Below are positions 58,301-60,803 of a DNA stretch of 64,000 nucleotides, piece after piece. The stretch comes from Lumbricus terrestris (lineage: Eukaryota; Annelida; Clitellata; Crassiclitellata; Lumbricidae). A model generated the notes under the pieces. That model was not told the origin of the DNA. It did not search any database and saw only the letters and a list, made by a program, of their open reading frames with translations. The stretch's first letter is position 1. Each line of letters begins with the position of its first letter. The stretch is from NCBI GenBank assembly GCA_949752735.1, contig OX457036.1, positions 19,664,246 through 19,728,245 on the forward strand. The letters are read 5' to 3'. The position numbers and the translations under genes were made by a program.

Positions 58301-59459
58301 AAAGGTTGCCAATAGCAACAAACGTTAAGCAAGTGCAAAGAGAAGTCATGAGTTAAGACCAGAATGATGTCGATGAAGTAACAAAGGAAATGGACCTTGA
58401 ATCACGCACCTGAGCAGCAGATGGTTGCAATTTAACCATGTACACAGCATTTAGTGATTAAGTTCTTTTGTTTTTAGAGCACTTTCATAACCACACATAG
58501 TGAGTCATCGAACAAGAACTGGCAAGACAACAATGCATTCGATGCAAGTCATTATAGGAATCTAAAGCGAAGTGTGGTTCATCTTGCACCCATCCAGTAC
58601 TAAGAAGAGGGTTCTGCATATATTTTAATTCTTCCCAAGTCGATTTAATCGGCATAGAAACAGATCTGTTGCATAAATTGACCTTCATCTCAGTATCATG
58701 GGTTTCACACTCGCAGTGTATCGCTTTAAATTCATAATTCAGATAAAACAATGACGATGAATAGTCAGCCATTGCACAGCTGCTATTTTTTTAACTTCAC
58801 CATATATTCCCTAAACCTCAGAAAATCTTACATAGACAAAGAGCAGCCTGCTTTTTAGCCAACCCATTTTTCTTACCCAGCTCTGCCCCTTCCACCACTT
58901 GATCTTTCCACTGAGAGGCTGAGAACTGTATACAGTAGTTTACTTATGTTATAGCAAATGTAAATGAGATCCAGAACGGTGCCATAAATTACAGAACTAT
59001 CTCACTTCACCATCACCAGCCTATCTGCCTTGGCGGGGAATTGAACAATGACTTCGACGTAGACGCCCCAGCACACCAACCCCGAGAAGACAACACATAT
59101 AATGTTCACATAGCGTGCAATAAATCAGAGAATTATCTCACCATACCATCACCCGACACATTGAATGCTGGAGGAATTGCATCACAATATAATTTACATT
59201 TTACATAACAGAATAACATACAAAAAAATTAGCCACCAGCTATATGCTGGTCAATCAATGAGAAAGACAAGAAAGACAACGAACTAAATTGCTGCCGGCA
59301 GAATGATGAATTCCTACTGTGCATACCTGCCAAGGCCTTTATTCGCGACCTCTCAAACAGTTTGGCGGAGTTGTTCTCCTGATCTTCAAGATCTTCTTCA
59401 TTATCGTTGATAATGTTCGTCTGCTCAACATAGCTGCGAGTTCCGTTCTGGTCTGTCAT
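8125..59459 (-). CDS. Beta-spectrin (non-erythroid type), 46 coding exons
   Basis: Beta subunit of the spectrin tetramer, the actin-crosslinking membrane skeleton on the cytoplasmic face of the plasma membrane. Read from 59459 down to 8125 it encodes 2398 residues. Order: acidic head ending ERSRIKALA; two CH domains (about residues 49-153 and 168-273) binding F-actin; 17 spectrin repeats (about 298-2085), with the ankyrin-binding repeats 14-15 at about 1693-1902 and the partial C-terminal repeat that pairs with alpha-spectrin at about 2013-2085; a Pro/Thr/Glu-rich linker; a PH domain (about 2254-2363); and a basic tail ending SKKK. All 45 junctions have GT/AG sites and consistent phase. Conserved blocks such as [44 protein letters not shown] repeats and [14 protein letters not shown] make the family certain. 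Exons are listed separately. Symbol left blank because metazoan naming differs (SPTBN, beta-Spec). Confidence 0.97.
8400..8463. repeat. 20-bp tandem repeat, three copies
   Basis: AACATGGACTAATAAATGTA-type units are repeated three times in the intron upstream of exon 46. Confidence 0.75.
8830..9085 (-). mobile_element. LINE C-terminal fragment
   Basis: Minus-strand open segment of about 80 codons ending with a stop. Its spaced pattern ([40 protein letters not shown]) is the end of the post-RT region of many animal non-LTR retrotransposons. It sits in the intron between beta-spectrin exons 45 and 46 in the same orientation as the gene. Confidence 0.65.
9150..9296 (-). CDS. Beta-spectrin exon 45: central PH domain
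   Basis: Residues 2300-2348 (49 codons, phase 0 to 0). It carries the middle PH strands, including [20 protein letters not shown], matching the conserved HVFKLRL-DG-EYLFQAK block of beta-spectrin PH domains. Donor GAG|GTATGT. Confidence 0.95.
9681..9756 (-). CDS. Beta-spectrin exon 44: PH strands 2-3
   Basis: Residues 2274-2299: [20 protein letters not shown] then KHAKA, equivalent to SW-NVY-V---EMGFYKD in vertebrates. Phase 2 in, 0 out; donor GCA|GTGAGT. Confidence 0.95.
10211..10331 (-). CDS. Beta-spectrin exon 43: start of the PH domain
   Basis: Residues 2234-2274. An Ala/Ser-rich lead is followed by [20 protein letters not shown], the diagnostic first PH strand and loop of beta-spectrin (basic, phosphoinositide-facing). 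It enters in phase 1, compatible with splicing from either exon 42 or exon 41. Confidence 0.95.
10598..10668. mobile_element. 71-bp TTAA-flanked mini-element
   Basis: Bounded by TTAA at 10594-10597 and 10669-10672. Its ends, TCCTTTACGCGTT and the inverse of CCCTTTACCCGTT, are imperfect inverted repeats. TTAA targets and CCCTTT-type ends suggest a piggyBac-type MITE. Confidence 0.6.
10673..11934. other. Intron 42 interior, no gene seen
   Basis: AT-rich intronic sequence between exons 42 and 43 with no coding segment or bounded element that I can recognise. Confidence 0.5.
11935..12135 (+). mobile_element. LINE C-terminal/3' fragment, decayed
   Basis: Plus-strand remnant whose frames read [24 protein letters not shown] and end in [14 protein letters not shown] sequence. 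It parallels the better-preserved LINE end at 40376-40865 (V-GPVVWN-LP-ELR, GR-GV-S). Many frameshifts; opposite in strand to beta-spectrin. Confidence 0.5.
12339..12416 (-). CDS. Beta-spectrin exon 42: probable cassette exon, basic Ser-rich
   Basis: 78 nt, residues 2208-2234, encoding [20 protein letters not shown] then KKREAG. Acceptor ATTGCAG has a weak pyrimidine tract; donor GCAG|GTGACG. It enters and leaves in phase 1, so skipping it also keeps the frame (a 2372-residue form). The basic, Ser-rich content suggests phosphorylation or lipid contact next to the PH domain (inference). I know of no fixed counterpart in other beta-spectrins. Confidence 0.6.
12562..14086. other. Intron 41, no gene seen
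   Basis: Intronic AT-rich sequence. A short SINE/LINE-tail-like stretch (AGTAGCGCTCCAAGTGCAAG) lies near 13495. Nothing else recognisable. Confidence 0.5.
14087..14194 (-). CDS. Beta-spectrin exon 41: Pro/Thr/Glu-rich linker
   Basis: Residues 2172-2208. Low-complexity [20 protein letters not shown] followed by [15 protein letters not shown]. It corresponds to the variable linker between repeat 17 and the PH domain. Donor AAAC|GTAAGT, leaving phase 1. Confidence 0.9.
14195..15908. other. Intron 40, no gene seen
   Basis: About 1.7 kb of AT-rich intron with no recognisable exon, RNA gene or bounded transposon. Confidence 0.5.
15909..16039 (-). CDS. Beta-spectrin exon 40: linker
   Basis: Residues 2128-2172: [14 protein letters not shown] then an acidic EEEE segment and [10 protein letters not shown]. 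Variable linker in this family, assigned by open frame, phase 2 in and 1 out, and splice sites. Its acceptor is duplicated 50 bp upstream (16027-16123). Confidence 0.9.
16027..16123 (-). repeat. 50-bp duplication containing the exon 40 splice acceptor
   Basis: Units at 16027-16076 and 16077-16123 are nearly identical. Each carries, on the minus strand, a pyrimidine-rich tract ending GTGCTTCTAG followed by GCCTACTCCAGTT, the first bases of exon 40. The upstream (decoy) acceptor would start the exon at 16089, adding 50 nt. Confidence 0.9.
16832..16971 (-). CDS. Beta-spectrin exon 39: end of repeat 17 and linker start
   Basis: Residues 2082-2128: [17 protein letters not shown] (compare LELLEVRRQQEEEE in vertebrates), then [20 protein letters not shown]. 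Donor CCAGA|GTAAGC, phase 0 in, 2 out. Confidence 0.93.
17316..17420 (-). CDS. Beta-spectrin exon 38: repeat 17
   Basis: Residues 2047-2081: [20 protein letters not shown] then [15 protein letters not shown], matching VEKLIKRHEAFEKSAATWDERF--LE-LTT. It is part of the partial C-terminal repeat that completes a three-helix bundle with alpha-spectrin at the tetramer site. Confidence 0.96.
17451..17610. repeat. 82-bp tandem duplication upstream of exon 38
   Basis: AAATTAGGCTCATAACATCT... at 17451 recurs at 17533 with few differences, starting about 30 nt upstream of the exon 38 acceptor, where the branch point should lie. Confidence 0.8.
17826..17905 (+). repeat. LINE/SINE 3' tail fragment
   Basis: GGGAGCACCTCTGAGTAG followed by TTGAAGAGGTGTCATATAAAT, the same 3' tail as the LINE at 40376-40865 and the SINEs on the opposite strand. 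Confidence 0.6.
18234..18325 (-). CDS. Beta-spectrin exon 37: repeat 16-17 junction
   Basis: Residues 2016-2046: [20 protein letters not shown] then [10 protein letters not shown], matching LEVHQFSRDASVAEAWL--QEP-L-S-EIG. Phase 1 in, 0 out; donor GGC|GTACGT. Confidence 0.96.
18828..19030 (-). repeat. tRNA-derived SINE (family 1)
   Basis: On the minus strand: CGCGGTGGTGTAGTGGGTA (A box), then GGTTCGAATCC (B box), a body, and the tail GGGAGCGCCTCTGAGTAG...GGGGCGCTACAGC. It ends about 70 nt downstream of the exon 36 donor. Confidence 0.75.
19101..19185 (-). CDS. Beta-spectrin exon 36: repeat 16
   Basis: Residues 1988-2016: [20 protein letters not shown] then ERWDYLKL, matching the conserved W-(E/D)RWE-L helix end. 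Donor CTGA|GTGAGT. Confidence 0.96.
19594..19732 (-). CDS. Beta-spectrin exon 35: repeat 16
   Basis: Residues 1941-1987, with [20 protein letters not shown], almost identical to the vertebrate [20 protein letters not shown]. Phase 2 in, 0 out. Confidence 0.97.
19934..20075 (-). mobile_element. 3' end fragment of the same LINE family as 42437-45001
   Basis: CACCTGGTCACCTGGTGCCG and about 120 further bases match the 3' end of the large LINE at 42437 nearly base for base. It is a short 5'-truncated copy in intron 34, in the same orientation. Confidence 0.85.
20209..20271. mobile_element. 63-bp TTAA-flanked mini-element
   Basis: Perfect 13-bp inverted ends CCCTTTAATGCCG...CGGCATTAAAGGG, with TTAA on both sides (20205-20208 and 20272-20275). 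Far too small to code; it looks like a piggyBac-type MITE reduced to little more than its ends. Confidence 0.75.
20415..20659 (-). CDS. Beta-spectrin exon 34: repeats 15-16
   Basis: Residues 1860-1941: [20 protein letters not shown], then [20 protein letters not shown], matching RFFSMVRDLMLWM-D-IRQ. The first part is the end of repeat 15 of the ankyrin-binding region. Donor CCCAG|GTTCGG. Confidence 0.97.
21117..21230 (-). CDS. Beta-spectrin exon 33: repeat 15 (ankyrin-binding region)
   Basis: Residues 1822-1859: [20 protein letters not shown] then [12 protein letters not shown], matching DKHKKLPEELG-D-NTVE-LQR-H--FEHD. Phase 0 in and out. Confidence 0.96.
21917..22180 (-). CDS. Beta-spectrin exon 32: repeats 14-15 (ankyrin-binding region)
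   Basis: Residues 1734-1821, containing [39 protein letters not shown] and [16 protein letters not shown]. Matches GHSDAATIAEWKDGLNEAW in the repeats that bind ankyrin ZU5 domains. Donor CGA|GTGAGT. Confidence 0.97.
22425..22480. repeat. (AAT)n plus repeat-tail fragment
   Basis: AATAATAATAAT followed by CAATTTCTATGGTGCCGTAACATGG. A second copy of the same join is at 45855-45925, so this is probably the end of an interspersed repeat. Confidence 0.5.
22573..22777 (-). CDS. Beta-spectrin exon 31: repeats 13-14
   Basis: Residues 1665-1733, with [20 protein letters not shown] and [19 protein letters not shown]. The last string is a near-invariant beta-spectrin signature. Donor ACA|GTAAGT. Confidence 0.97.
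23224..23300 (+). repeat. SINE/LINE 3' tail with hairpin arms and microsatellite
   Basis: GGGAGCGCCTCTGATTAG... faces AGAGGCGCTTTATAAAT about 15 nt later, followed by AGAATAGAATAGAAT repeats. The GCGCCTCT/AGAGGCGC arms can pair as a stem-loop. Confidence 0.6.
23465..23673 (-). CDS. Beta-spectrin exon 30: repeat 13
   Basis: Residues 1596-1665: [20 protein letters not shown] then [18 protein letters not shown], matching YYFDAAEAEAWMSEQELYMM. Donor GACAG|GTGACT. Confidence 0.97.
23680..23880. repeat. Degenerate tandem repeats upstream of exon 30
   Basis: AGTAATCAAGAACATACTAAAATAAACCAAT-like units of about 55-65 bp are repeated about three times. They begin essentially at the exon 30 acceptor and extend about 200 bp into the intron. 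Confidence 0.65.
24164..24551 (-). CDS. Beta-spectrin exon 29: repeats 11-12, longest exon
   Basis: 388 nt, residues 1466-1595. Contains [38 protein letters not shown] and [14 protein letters not shown], matching FNRDVEDEI-WV-ERM-LATSTD-G--L-TVQ-L-KKN. Phase 2 in, 0 out. Confidence 0.97.
24943..25073 (-). CDS. Beta-spectrin exon 28: repeat 11
   Basis: Residues 1423-1466: [20 protein letters not shown] then a charged [18 protein letters not shown] segment, in the position of LENQMEVRKKEIEELQSQA in vertebrates. Donor GAACG|GTATGT. Confidence 0.95.
25156..27175. mobile_element. 2.0-kb piggyBac-type element with a nested LINE
   Basis: Bounded by TTAA at 25152-25155 and 27176-27179. Ends CCCTTTAACGACCA and the inverse of CCCTTAAACGACCA are inverted, with a second inverted block (ACGACCAGC) about 40 bp inside each end. 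TTAA targets and CCCTTT ends are the piggyBac pattern. No transposase is visible; a plus-strand LINE (about 25310-26360) lies inside, so it seems to be a MITE that received an insertion. Confidence 0.75.
25310..26360 (+). mobile_element. LINE 3' portion (RT C-terminus, 3' UTR, GATTT-repeat tail)
   Basis: Plus-strand open segment 25338-25802 encodes an RT-like C-terminal region ([40 protein letters not shown]) ending in a stop. The pattern 'G---WN-LP--L' is usual at the end of CR1/Jockey-type ORF2. A roughly 500-bp 3' UTR and a (TTGATTTGATTT) tail follow. 5' truncated. Confidence 0.75.
27912..28133 (-). CDS. Beta-spectrin exon 27: repeat 10
   Basis: Residues 1349-1422, with [20 protein letters not shown] and [20 protein letters not shown], matching LHKMWEVLESTTQTKAQRLFDAN. 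Donor AAC|GTTAGT. Confidence 0.97.
28611..28799 (-). CDS. Beta-spectrin exon 26: repeats 9-10
   Basis: Residues 1286-1348: [20 protein letters not shown] then [17 protein letters not shown], matching [31 protein letters not shown]. Phase 0 in and out; donor ACG|GTAGGG. Confidence 0.97.
29314..29404 (-). CDS. Beta-spectrin exon 25: repeat 9
   Basis: Residues 1255-1285: [20 protein letters not shown] then [10 protein letters not shown], matching RHRKNRETASELL--L---LQKFLQDC-E. Donor GAA|GTGAGT. Confidence 0.95.
29682..29854 (-). CDS. Beta-spectrin exon 24: repeat 9
   Basis: Residues 1198-1255: [20 protein letters not shown] then [15 protein letters not shown] and [13 protein letters not shown], matching FMTTMDANEEKINAVVETG. 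Phase 0 in, 2 out. Confidence 0.96.
30139..31051. mobile_element. hAT-type non-autonomous element (913 bp)
   Basis: Starts CAGGGGTCTCAAAC and ends GTTTGAGACCTCTG as inverted repeats, with subterminal GCGGCCCGC-rich motifs in both arms. Flanked by a perfect 8-bp target duplication CTGTACAA (30131-30138 and 31052-31059). No transposase is visible. 8-bp duplications and CAG ends are hAT features. Confidence 0.9.
31147..31224 (-). CDS. Beta-spectrin exon 23: repeat 8-9 junction
   Basis: Residues 1172-1197: [20 protein letters not shown] then SKEKTP, matching QFLRDTKQAEAFLNNQEYVLAHTE. Donor CCT|GTGAGC. Confidence 0.95.
31816..31905 (-). CDS. Beta-spectrin exon 22: repeat 8 end
   Basis: Residues 1142-1171: [20 protein letters not shown] then [10 protein letters not shown], matching RLQALDTGWNELHKMWENRQNLL. 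Its acceptor and first 12 nt are the ancestral unit of the 39-bp array upstream. Only the acceptor at 31905 keeps the frame. Donor AAT|GTAATT. Confidence 0.93.
31894..32735 (-). repeat. 39-bp tandem array (about 21 units) of the exon 22 splice acceptor
   Basis: Twenty-one full 39-bp units and a partial one, almost identical. On the minus strand each reads AGACTGAAGGCATTG, a T-rich stretch (TTTTCTTTGTTTTAA), then TGACTGCAG or TGAATGCAG. The unit is therefore the first 12 nt of exon 22 plus a pyrimidine tract and an AG acceptor. In the exon 22 frame every decoy start runs into TAA at codon 10. 39 is divisible by three, so long frames stay open on both strands by chance. Confidence 0.95.
33180..33230. 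repeat. (ACAT)n / (ACCT)n microsatellite
   Basis: ACCTACCTACTTACATACATAC-type tetranucleotide repeats in the intron after exon 21. Confidence 0.85.
33297..33572 (-). CDS. Beta-spectrin exon 21: repeats 7-8
   Basis: Residues 1050-1141, with [20 protein letters not shown] and [20 protein letters not shown], matching [14 protein letters not shown] and MVTQGQTDAQYMFLRQRL. Donor GAG|GTACGT. Confidence 0.97.
34010..34126 (-). CDS. Beta-spectrin exon 20: repeat 7
   Basis: Residues 1011-1049: [20 protein letters not shown] then [19 protein letters not shown], matching L--LQKEAEKLESEHPDQA---L-RL-EI-DVWEEMKT. Donor ATG|GTATGT. Confidence 0.96.
34141..34378. repeat. 38-bp minisatellite (six copies) at the exon 20 acceptor
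   Basis: TGTACATCAC recurs at 34151, 34189, 34227, 34265, 34303 and 34341, exactly 38 bp apart. The array starts about 15 nt upstream of exon 20. On the minus strand each unit contains AATGTGCAG, a possible decoy acceptor. Confidence 0.9.
34593..34915 (+). other. Unresolved interspersed-repeat-like segment
   Basis: GC-richer than the flanks, with short plus-strand open stretches ([35 protein letters not shown]) and a Trp-rich end that resembles decayed LINE C-termini. No clear boundary found; family uncertain. Confidence 0.3.
35142..35270 (-). CDS. Beta-spectrin exon 19: repeats 6-7
   Basis: Residues 968-1010: [20 protein letters not shown] then [20 protein letters not shown], matching [37 protein letters not shown]. 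Donor AAG|GTACCC. Confidence 0.97.
35837..35933 (-). CDS. Beta-spectrin exon 18: repeat 6
   Basis: Residues 935-967: [20 protein letters not shown] then [12 protein letters not shown], matching RWSQFRELVDRKKDALLSALS--NYHLECNET. Phase 2 in, 0 out. Confidence 0.95.
36657..36859 (-). CDS. Beta-spectrin exon 17: repeats 5-6
   Basis: Residues 868-935: [20 protein letters not shown], then [20 protein letters not shown] and a strong donor AA|GTAAGC. Matches EKLEDLEVIQHRFE and VNQIARQLMHSGHPS. Confidence 0.95.
36980..37370. repeat. Degenerate low-complexity repeats in intron 16
   Basis: Loose repeats of AGAATCCTTGAAAAT/AATCATTT/ACAACACTT-like words over about 390 bp between exons 16 and 17. The period is poorly defined. 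Confidence 0.35.
37382..37546 (-). CDS. Beta-spectrin exon 16: repeat 5
   Basis: Residues 813-867: [20 protein letters not shown], then [18 protein letters not shown], matching LYKMFSEADACELWIDEKE. Donor AAA|GTACAG. Confidence 0.96.
37556..37592. repeat. (CATA)n microsatellite at the exon 16 acceptor
   Basis: CATACATACATAC repeats starting about 12 nt upstream of exon 16. Confidence 0.85.
38176..38253 (-). CDS. Beta-spectrin exon 15: repeat 5
   Basis: Residues 787-812: [20 protein letters not shown] then SELGEQ, matching DVAEEIANYRPTLDTLHEQASALP. Small 26-codon exon, phase 0 in and out. Confidence 0.95.
38860..39035 (+). mobile_element. LINE C-terminal fragment next to exon 14
   Basis: Plus-strand remnant with [20 protein letters not shown] and [12 protein letters not shown], the post-RT tail pattern (GRPKKRW-D-IKED, NR--WR). 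It ends about 30 nt from the donor of beta-spectrin exon 14, on the opposite strand. Confidence 0.75.
39063..39179 (-). CDS. Beta-spectrin exon 14: repeat 4-5
   Basis: Residues 748-786: [20 protein letters not shown] then [19 protein letters not shown], matching [39 protein letters not shown]. Donor AAG|GTGAGA. Confidence 0.97.
39460..39745 (+). mobile_element. LINE C-terminal fragment
   Basis: Plus-strand remnant. Across frames it reads [40 protein letters not shown] and [11 protein letters not shown], the post-RT tail of a non-LTR element (GR--GRPR---LD). It is frameshifted once. Confidence 0.75.
39818..40018 (-). CDS. Beta-spectrin exon 13: repeat 4
   Basis: Residues 681-747: [40 protein letters not shown], then [17 protein letters not shown], matching AEEHFGSEKIRERI-YI-EQW--L--LS--RKKRLEE. 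Phase 0 in and out. Confidence 0.97.
40376..40865 (+). mobile_element. CR1/Jockey-type LINE C-terminus and 3' tail
   Basis: Plus-strand open segment of about 145 codons: [39 protein letters not shown], then [20 protein letters not shown] and a stop. This is the well-known C-terminal block of animal CR1/Jockey-type ORF2. It is followed by CGGGAGCGCCTCTGAGTAG...GAAGCGCTATATAAATG and GAAT-like repeats. An (AC)n microsatellite sits at the 5' side (40346-40381). Confidence 0.85.
41161..41405 (-). CDS. Beta-spectrin exon 12: repeats 3-4
   Basis: Residues 599-680: [20 protein letters not shown] and [20 protein letters not shown], matching [19 protein letters not shown] and MAEEEGWIREKEKILSSDDYG. 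Donor AAG|GTAACT. Confidence 0.97.
41584..42341. mobile_element. hAT-type non-autonomous element (758 bp)
   Basis: Inverted ends CAGTGGTTCCCAACC and GGTTGGAAACCGCTG, with subterminal GGGCCACTTTT motifs. Flanked by an exact 8-bp duplication CACTATAC (41576-41583 and 42342-42349). No transposase is visible. The internal arms share CGACTTACGACTGGTTTTGC in inverse (41683-41705 and 42057-42080). Confidence 0.9.
42437..45001 (-). mobile_element. 5'-truncated LINE with reverse transcriptase, broken and invaded
   Basis: Minus-strand non-LTR retrotransposon. The segment 43246-44840 encodes an RT domain with [48 protein letters not shown] and the catalytic box [10 protein letters not shown]. After an interrupting hAT-type insertion the ORF resumes and ends FGHVMRSNG...[12 protein letters not shown] at 42444, only 8 bases before the 3' end. 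One frameshift near 44790 separates an upstream piece (to 45001). Truncated before a full endonuclease. It lies in beta-spectrin intron 11, same strand as the gene. Not functional as it stands. Confidence 0.9.
42833..43238. mobile_element. hAT-type element (406 bp) nested in the LINE
   Basis: Ends CAGTGGCGTAGCCAG and GTAGTTACGCCACTG are inverted. The 8-bp duplication CATATCCA flanks it (42825-42832 and 43239-43246). Both arms carry G-runs (GGGGGGGC). It splits the LINE coding frame just after ETWTKTLDM. Confidence 0.9.
45411..45576 (-). CDS. Beta-spectrin exon 11: repeat 2-3
   Basis: Residues 544-599: [20 protein letters not shown] then [16 protein letters not shown], matching [29 protein letters not shown]. 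Donor GAAG|GTAAGT. Confidence 0.97.
45855..46040. repeat. (AAT)n and adjacent interspersed-repeat fragment
   Basis: AATAATAATAAT then CAATTTCTATGGCATCGTAACAT...AAGGGCGCCTCTAC. The same join occurs at 22425-22480. Low-copy repeat of unknown class. Confidence 0.45.
46180..46318 (-). CDS. Beta-spectrin exon 10: repeat 2
   Basis: Residues 497-543: [20 protein letters not shown] then [15 protein letters not shown], matching KDNVIRLWEYLLELLRARRQRLE and FQEMLYIMDWMDEMK. Phase 2 in, 0 out. Confidence 0.97.
46767..47024 (-). CDS. Beta-spectrin exon 9: repeats 1-2
   Basis: Residues 411-497: [20 protein letters not shown] then [20 protein letters not shown], virtually identical to vertebrate beta-spectrins. 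This is the most conserved block of the gene. Phase 2 in and out. Confidence 0.98.
47655..47770 (+). repeat. LINE 3' tail fragment
   Basis: GGGAGCACCTCTGAGTAG, then TTGAAGTGGCGCTATATAAATG and GAATGAATGAAT, the same tail as the LINE at 40376-40865. Confidence 0.65.
47847..48029 (-). CDS. Beta-spectrin exon 8: repeat 1
   Basis: Residues 350-411: [20 protein letters not shown] then [20 protein letters not shown], matching [21 protein letters not shown] and [20 protein letters not shown]. Phase 2 in and out. Confidence 0.98.
48305..48492 (-). CDS. Beta-spectrin exon 7: start of the rod
   Basis: Residues 288-350, with [20 protein letters not shown] then [20 protein letters not shown], matching [39 protein letters not shown]. 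Donor placed at GTCAA|GTTAGT, the choice that joins exon 8 in frame. Confidence 0.97.
48758..48831. mobile_element. 74-bp TTAA-flanked mini-element
   Basis: Inverted ends CACGTTCACC...GGTGAACGTG with TTAA at 48754-48757 and 48832-48835. An 18-bp perfect palindrome, GTACGAGATATCTCGTAC, lies in the centre. Likely a piggyBac-type MITE. Confidence 0.65.
48921..49033 (-). CDS. Beta-spectrin exon 6: end of CH2
   Basis: Residues 250-287: [20 protein letters not shown] then [18 protein letters not shown], matching the last CH2 helix [34 protein letters not shown]. Donor AAAG|GTAAAC. Confidence 0.98.
49405..49445 (-). repeat. SINE/LINE 3' tail with hairpin arms
   Basis: Minus-strand GGGAGCACCTCTGAC... 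facing AGAGGCGCTG, the same tail type as at 3020 and 23224. Confidence 0.5.
49827..49942 (-). CDS. Beta-spectrin exon 5: CH2
   Basis: Residues 211-250: [20 protein letters not shown] then [18 protein letters not shown], matching [39 protein letters not shown]. Donor GAAG|GTATGC. Confidence 0.97.
50418..50590 (-). CDS. Beta-spectrin exon 4: CH1-CH2 linker and CH2 start
   Basis: Residues 154-211: [58 protein letters not shown]. These are canonical CH2 signatures ([25 protein letters not shown]). Donor CAG|GTATTT. Confidence 0.98.
50745..51045. repeat. Degenerate tandem repeats in intron 3
   Basis: Units of about 45-60 bp with the core ACTATTGTCATGAGTTAACTC...AGTCATAAATTGAG recur five or six times with drift. 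Confidence 0.6.
51642..51815 (-). CDS. Beta-spectrin exon 3: CH1 end
   Basis: Residues 96-153: [40 protein letters not shown], then [14 protein letters not shown], the classic CH1 C-terminal actin-binding helix region ([26 protein letters not shown]). Donor CAG|GTGCCT. Confidence 0.98.
51840..54600. other. Intron 2, no gene seen
   Basis: About 2.8 kb between exons 2 and 3. Apart from a 71-bp tandem duplication at 52778-52919 and AT-repeat sequence near 52330-52390, I see no coding segment or bounded transposon. Confidence 0.5.
52778..52919. repeat. 71-bp perfect tandem duplication
   Basis: CAACATTGCCCTGACACACA... at 52778 is repeated at 52849 with no difference that I can see across 71 bp, so it is recent. 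Confidence 0.9.
54647..54798 (-). CDS. Beta-spectrin exon 2: CH1 start
   Basis: Residues 45-95: [40 protein letters not shown], then GERL, matching the first actin-binding sequence of beta-spectrins (QKKTFTKWVNSHL). Donor TTG|GTGAAT. Confidence 0.98.
55040..55380 (+). mobile_element. LINE C-terminal/3' fragment
   Basis: Plus-strand remnant reading [34 protein letters not shown] and GRVGRASE, then GCCTCTGAGTAG...AAGTGCCATG and GAATGAATGAATGAAT. It is the same 3' block as at 40376-40865, decayed. Confidence 0.65.
55767..56997. mobile_element. hAT-type element (1231 bp) with an internal SINE
   Basis: Ends CAGGGGTGTCAAACC and TTTGACACCCCTG are inverted, with subterminal GGCGGGCCAG/GGCCCGCGGGCC motifs. 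An exact 8-bp duplication ACATATAC flanks it (55759-55766 and 56998-57005). A tRNA-derived SINE lies inside its left arm. No transposase is visible. It sits in intron 1. Confidence 0.9.
55838..56080 (-). repeat. tRNA-derived SINE (family 2) inside the hAT element
   Basis: On the minus strand: GATAGCTACATCGGTAAGAG (A-box-like), about 45 nt later GGTTCGAATCC (B box), and a tail GCCGCTATATAAAAATCC. The head differs from family 1, so it has a different tRNA origin. Boundaries approximate. Confidence 0.6.
57006..59326. other. Intron 1 remainder, no gene seen
   Basis: About 2.3 kb of intron 1. A minus-strand open frame of about 95 codons at 58485-58772 has no family resemblance or splice support and is not called. 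Confidence 0.5.
59327..59459 (-). CDS. Beta-spectrin exon 1: start codon and acidic head
   Basis: Residues 1-44. ATG at 59459-59457, context GGAAATG. An acidic N-terminus ([10 protein letters not shown]) runs into [16 protein letters not shown], the invariant beta-spectrin lead-in to CH1. This ATG is chosen because it is the first in frame after an upstream acceptor. Donor GCAG|GTATGC, phase 1. Confidence 0.95.
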
Positions 59460-59473
59460 TTCCTATGACTACA
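59460..59473 (-). other. 5' UTR portion of exon 1 with upstream splice acceptor
   Basis: The 14 nt before the ATG follow TTTTGTTTTTACAG, a strong acceptor. The exon therefore probably starts at 59473, and at least one untranslated exon lies further upstream (higher coordinates). Confidence 0.65.
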
Positions 59474-60025
59474 CTGTAAAAACAAAACAGCCAACGATAA
59501 GAAACACGCTAAAACTGTGATTCTACTCAATATAAGTCTGTGGCTCTATGGTTCAAACCAAAACAGTGAGAAACAGACACAAATTCAAATGAACTGTGAA
59601 CCCATGTGTACGGGTCGTGACCATTGAACCCAAAACTTAACATTAAGAACTGAATAAACATTGGAATCGAAATGTTCAGTAGAATCGTCTGCAAAGACAG
59701 ACAGAGCACAAGAGAATCTAGATACTCATGCATGATCAGCCAATCATAAAATTACTAAATATTGCCACTCTGAGAATGGCACATAGTAATTTATCATTAT
59801 ACCATACTGCTTGCTCACAGGTGCCAAGAAACCTGCACAACATTTTTTCCGTGGCCAAAACTCATTTGCAACTCAAATTAAATCACAAAGATAAATTAAA
59901 TTCCAGAGGTAAAGTAAAGTAAGCTCATTTGTATATTATAAGGCATAAGTCTCTACCAACACAATTCTTCATAGATATGGTTCTGAGTCAAGAGGAATTG
60001 TTCGTTAACTCTCAGCATCATACAA

Positions 60026-60803
60026 GGCCAAAAAAATAATGTTGTGTTTCCGGTAACCCGACCGACCCTCTTTTATTGCCGCGACTCAAATAATTTTGTA
60101 AAAAATTTATTTAAAAAATATTTTTTAAAAAAAATTTCAAAATTTTTCTAACTTTTTAAACAAAACTTTTATTGACATAGTATGGTGACATTGTCTTCCG
60201 TAAAAGTTGGACCTTAGGCCAAAAAAATGTTGTGTTTCTGGTAACCCGACTGACTCACTTTTATTGCCGAGACTTGGAAAATTTTGTGCAATTTTTTTAT
60301 TTACAGTGGCATTGCCTTAGAGTTTCACGCCTATCTAACTACTTCCTGGTTGCCAGTCTTGAAAAACCTCTAGCCTTATCATTCTCACTTGAGCCACCTC
60401 TAACGGTGACTAGGGAAAATAAATCTAGCAACCTCTAGGTGTAACTAGTCACTGGCTTGGCCAGTCTGGAACGACCCCTTGCAGTGATGTTCTGTTCACA
60501 CTCATCTTCCCCTTCCCTTCCCACTTTATCTTACCAGAAAAGATGTCAACAAAATGAAATTAATAGAATTGTTTTCTAGAGCAATTTTAGGTACAGACAG
60601 TCAGGAAATAGGCAGTTTATACTTGCTTAGAACACGTACTTTGTTGCAGCGTGTACCTTTATGCAAAAAAGACTAGTTGGGTATAATTTTTCGGATAGTC
60701 ACTGTATAAAAATATTTTACCAAAATAAAAATATTTTTCGACCTACCTACCCAATTTTTTTAGAGCTCTGTTACCGGAAACACAGCATTATTTTTTTTTG
60801 GCC
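60026..60803. mobile_element. Inverted-repeat element of unknown superfamily (about 780 bp)
   Basis: Left end GGCCAAAAAAATAATG...GTGTTTCCGGTAAC; right end is the inverse, GTTACCGGAAACACAGCATT...TTTTTTGGCC. A partial direct copy of the left end recurs at 60219. I see no clear target duplication and no transposase. Confidence 0.6.

Noticed and set aside
58485..58772. 95-codon minus-strand open frame in intron 1 as a possible alternative first exon
   Set aside because: No in-frame donor that joins exon 2 with the right phase was convincing, and the peptide shows no spectrin-like sequence.
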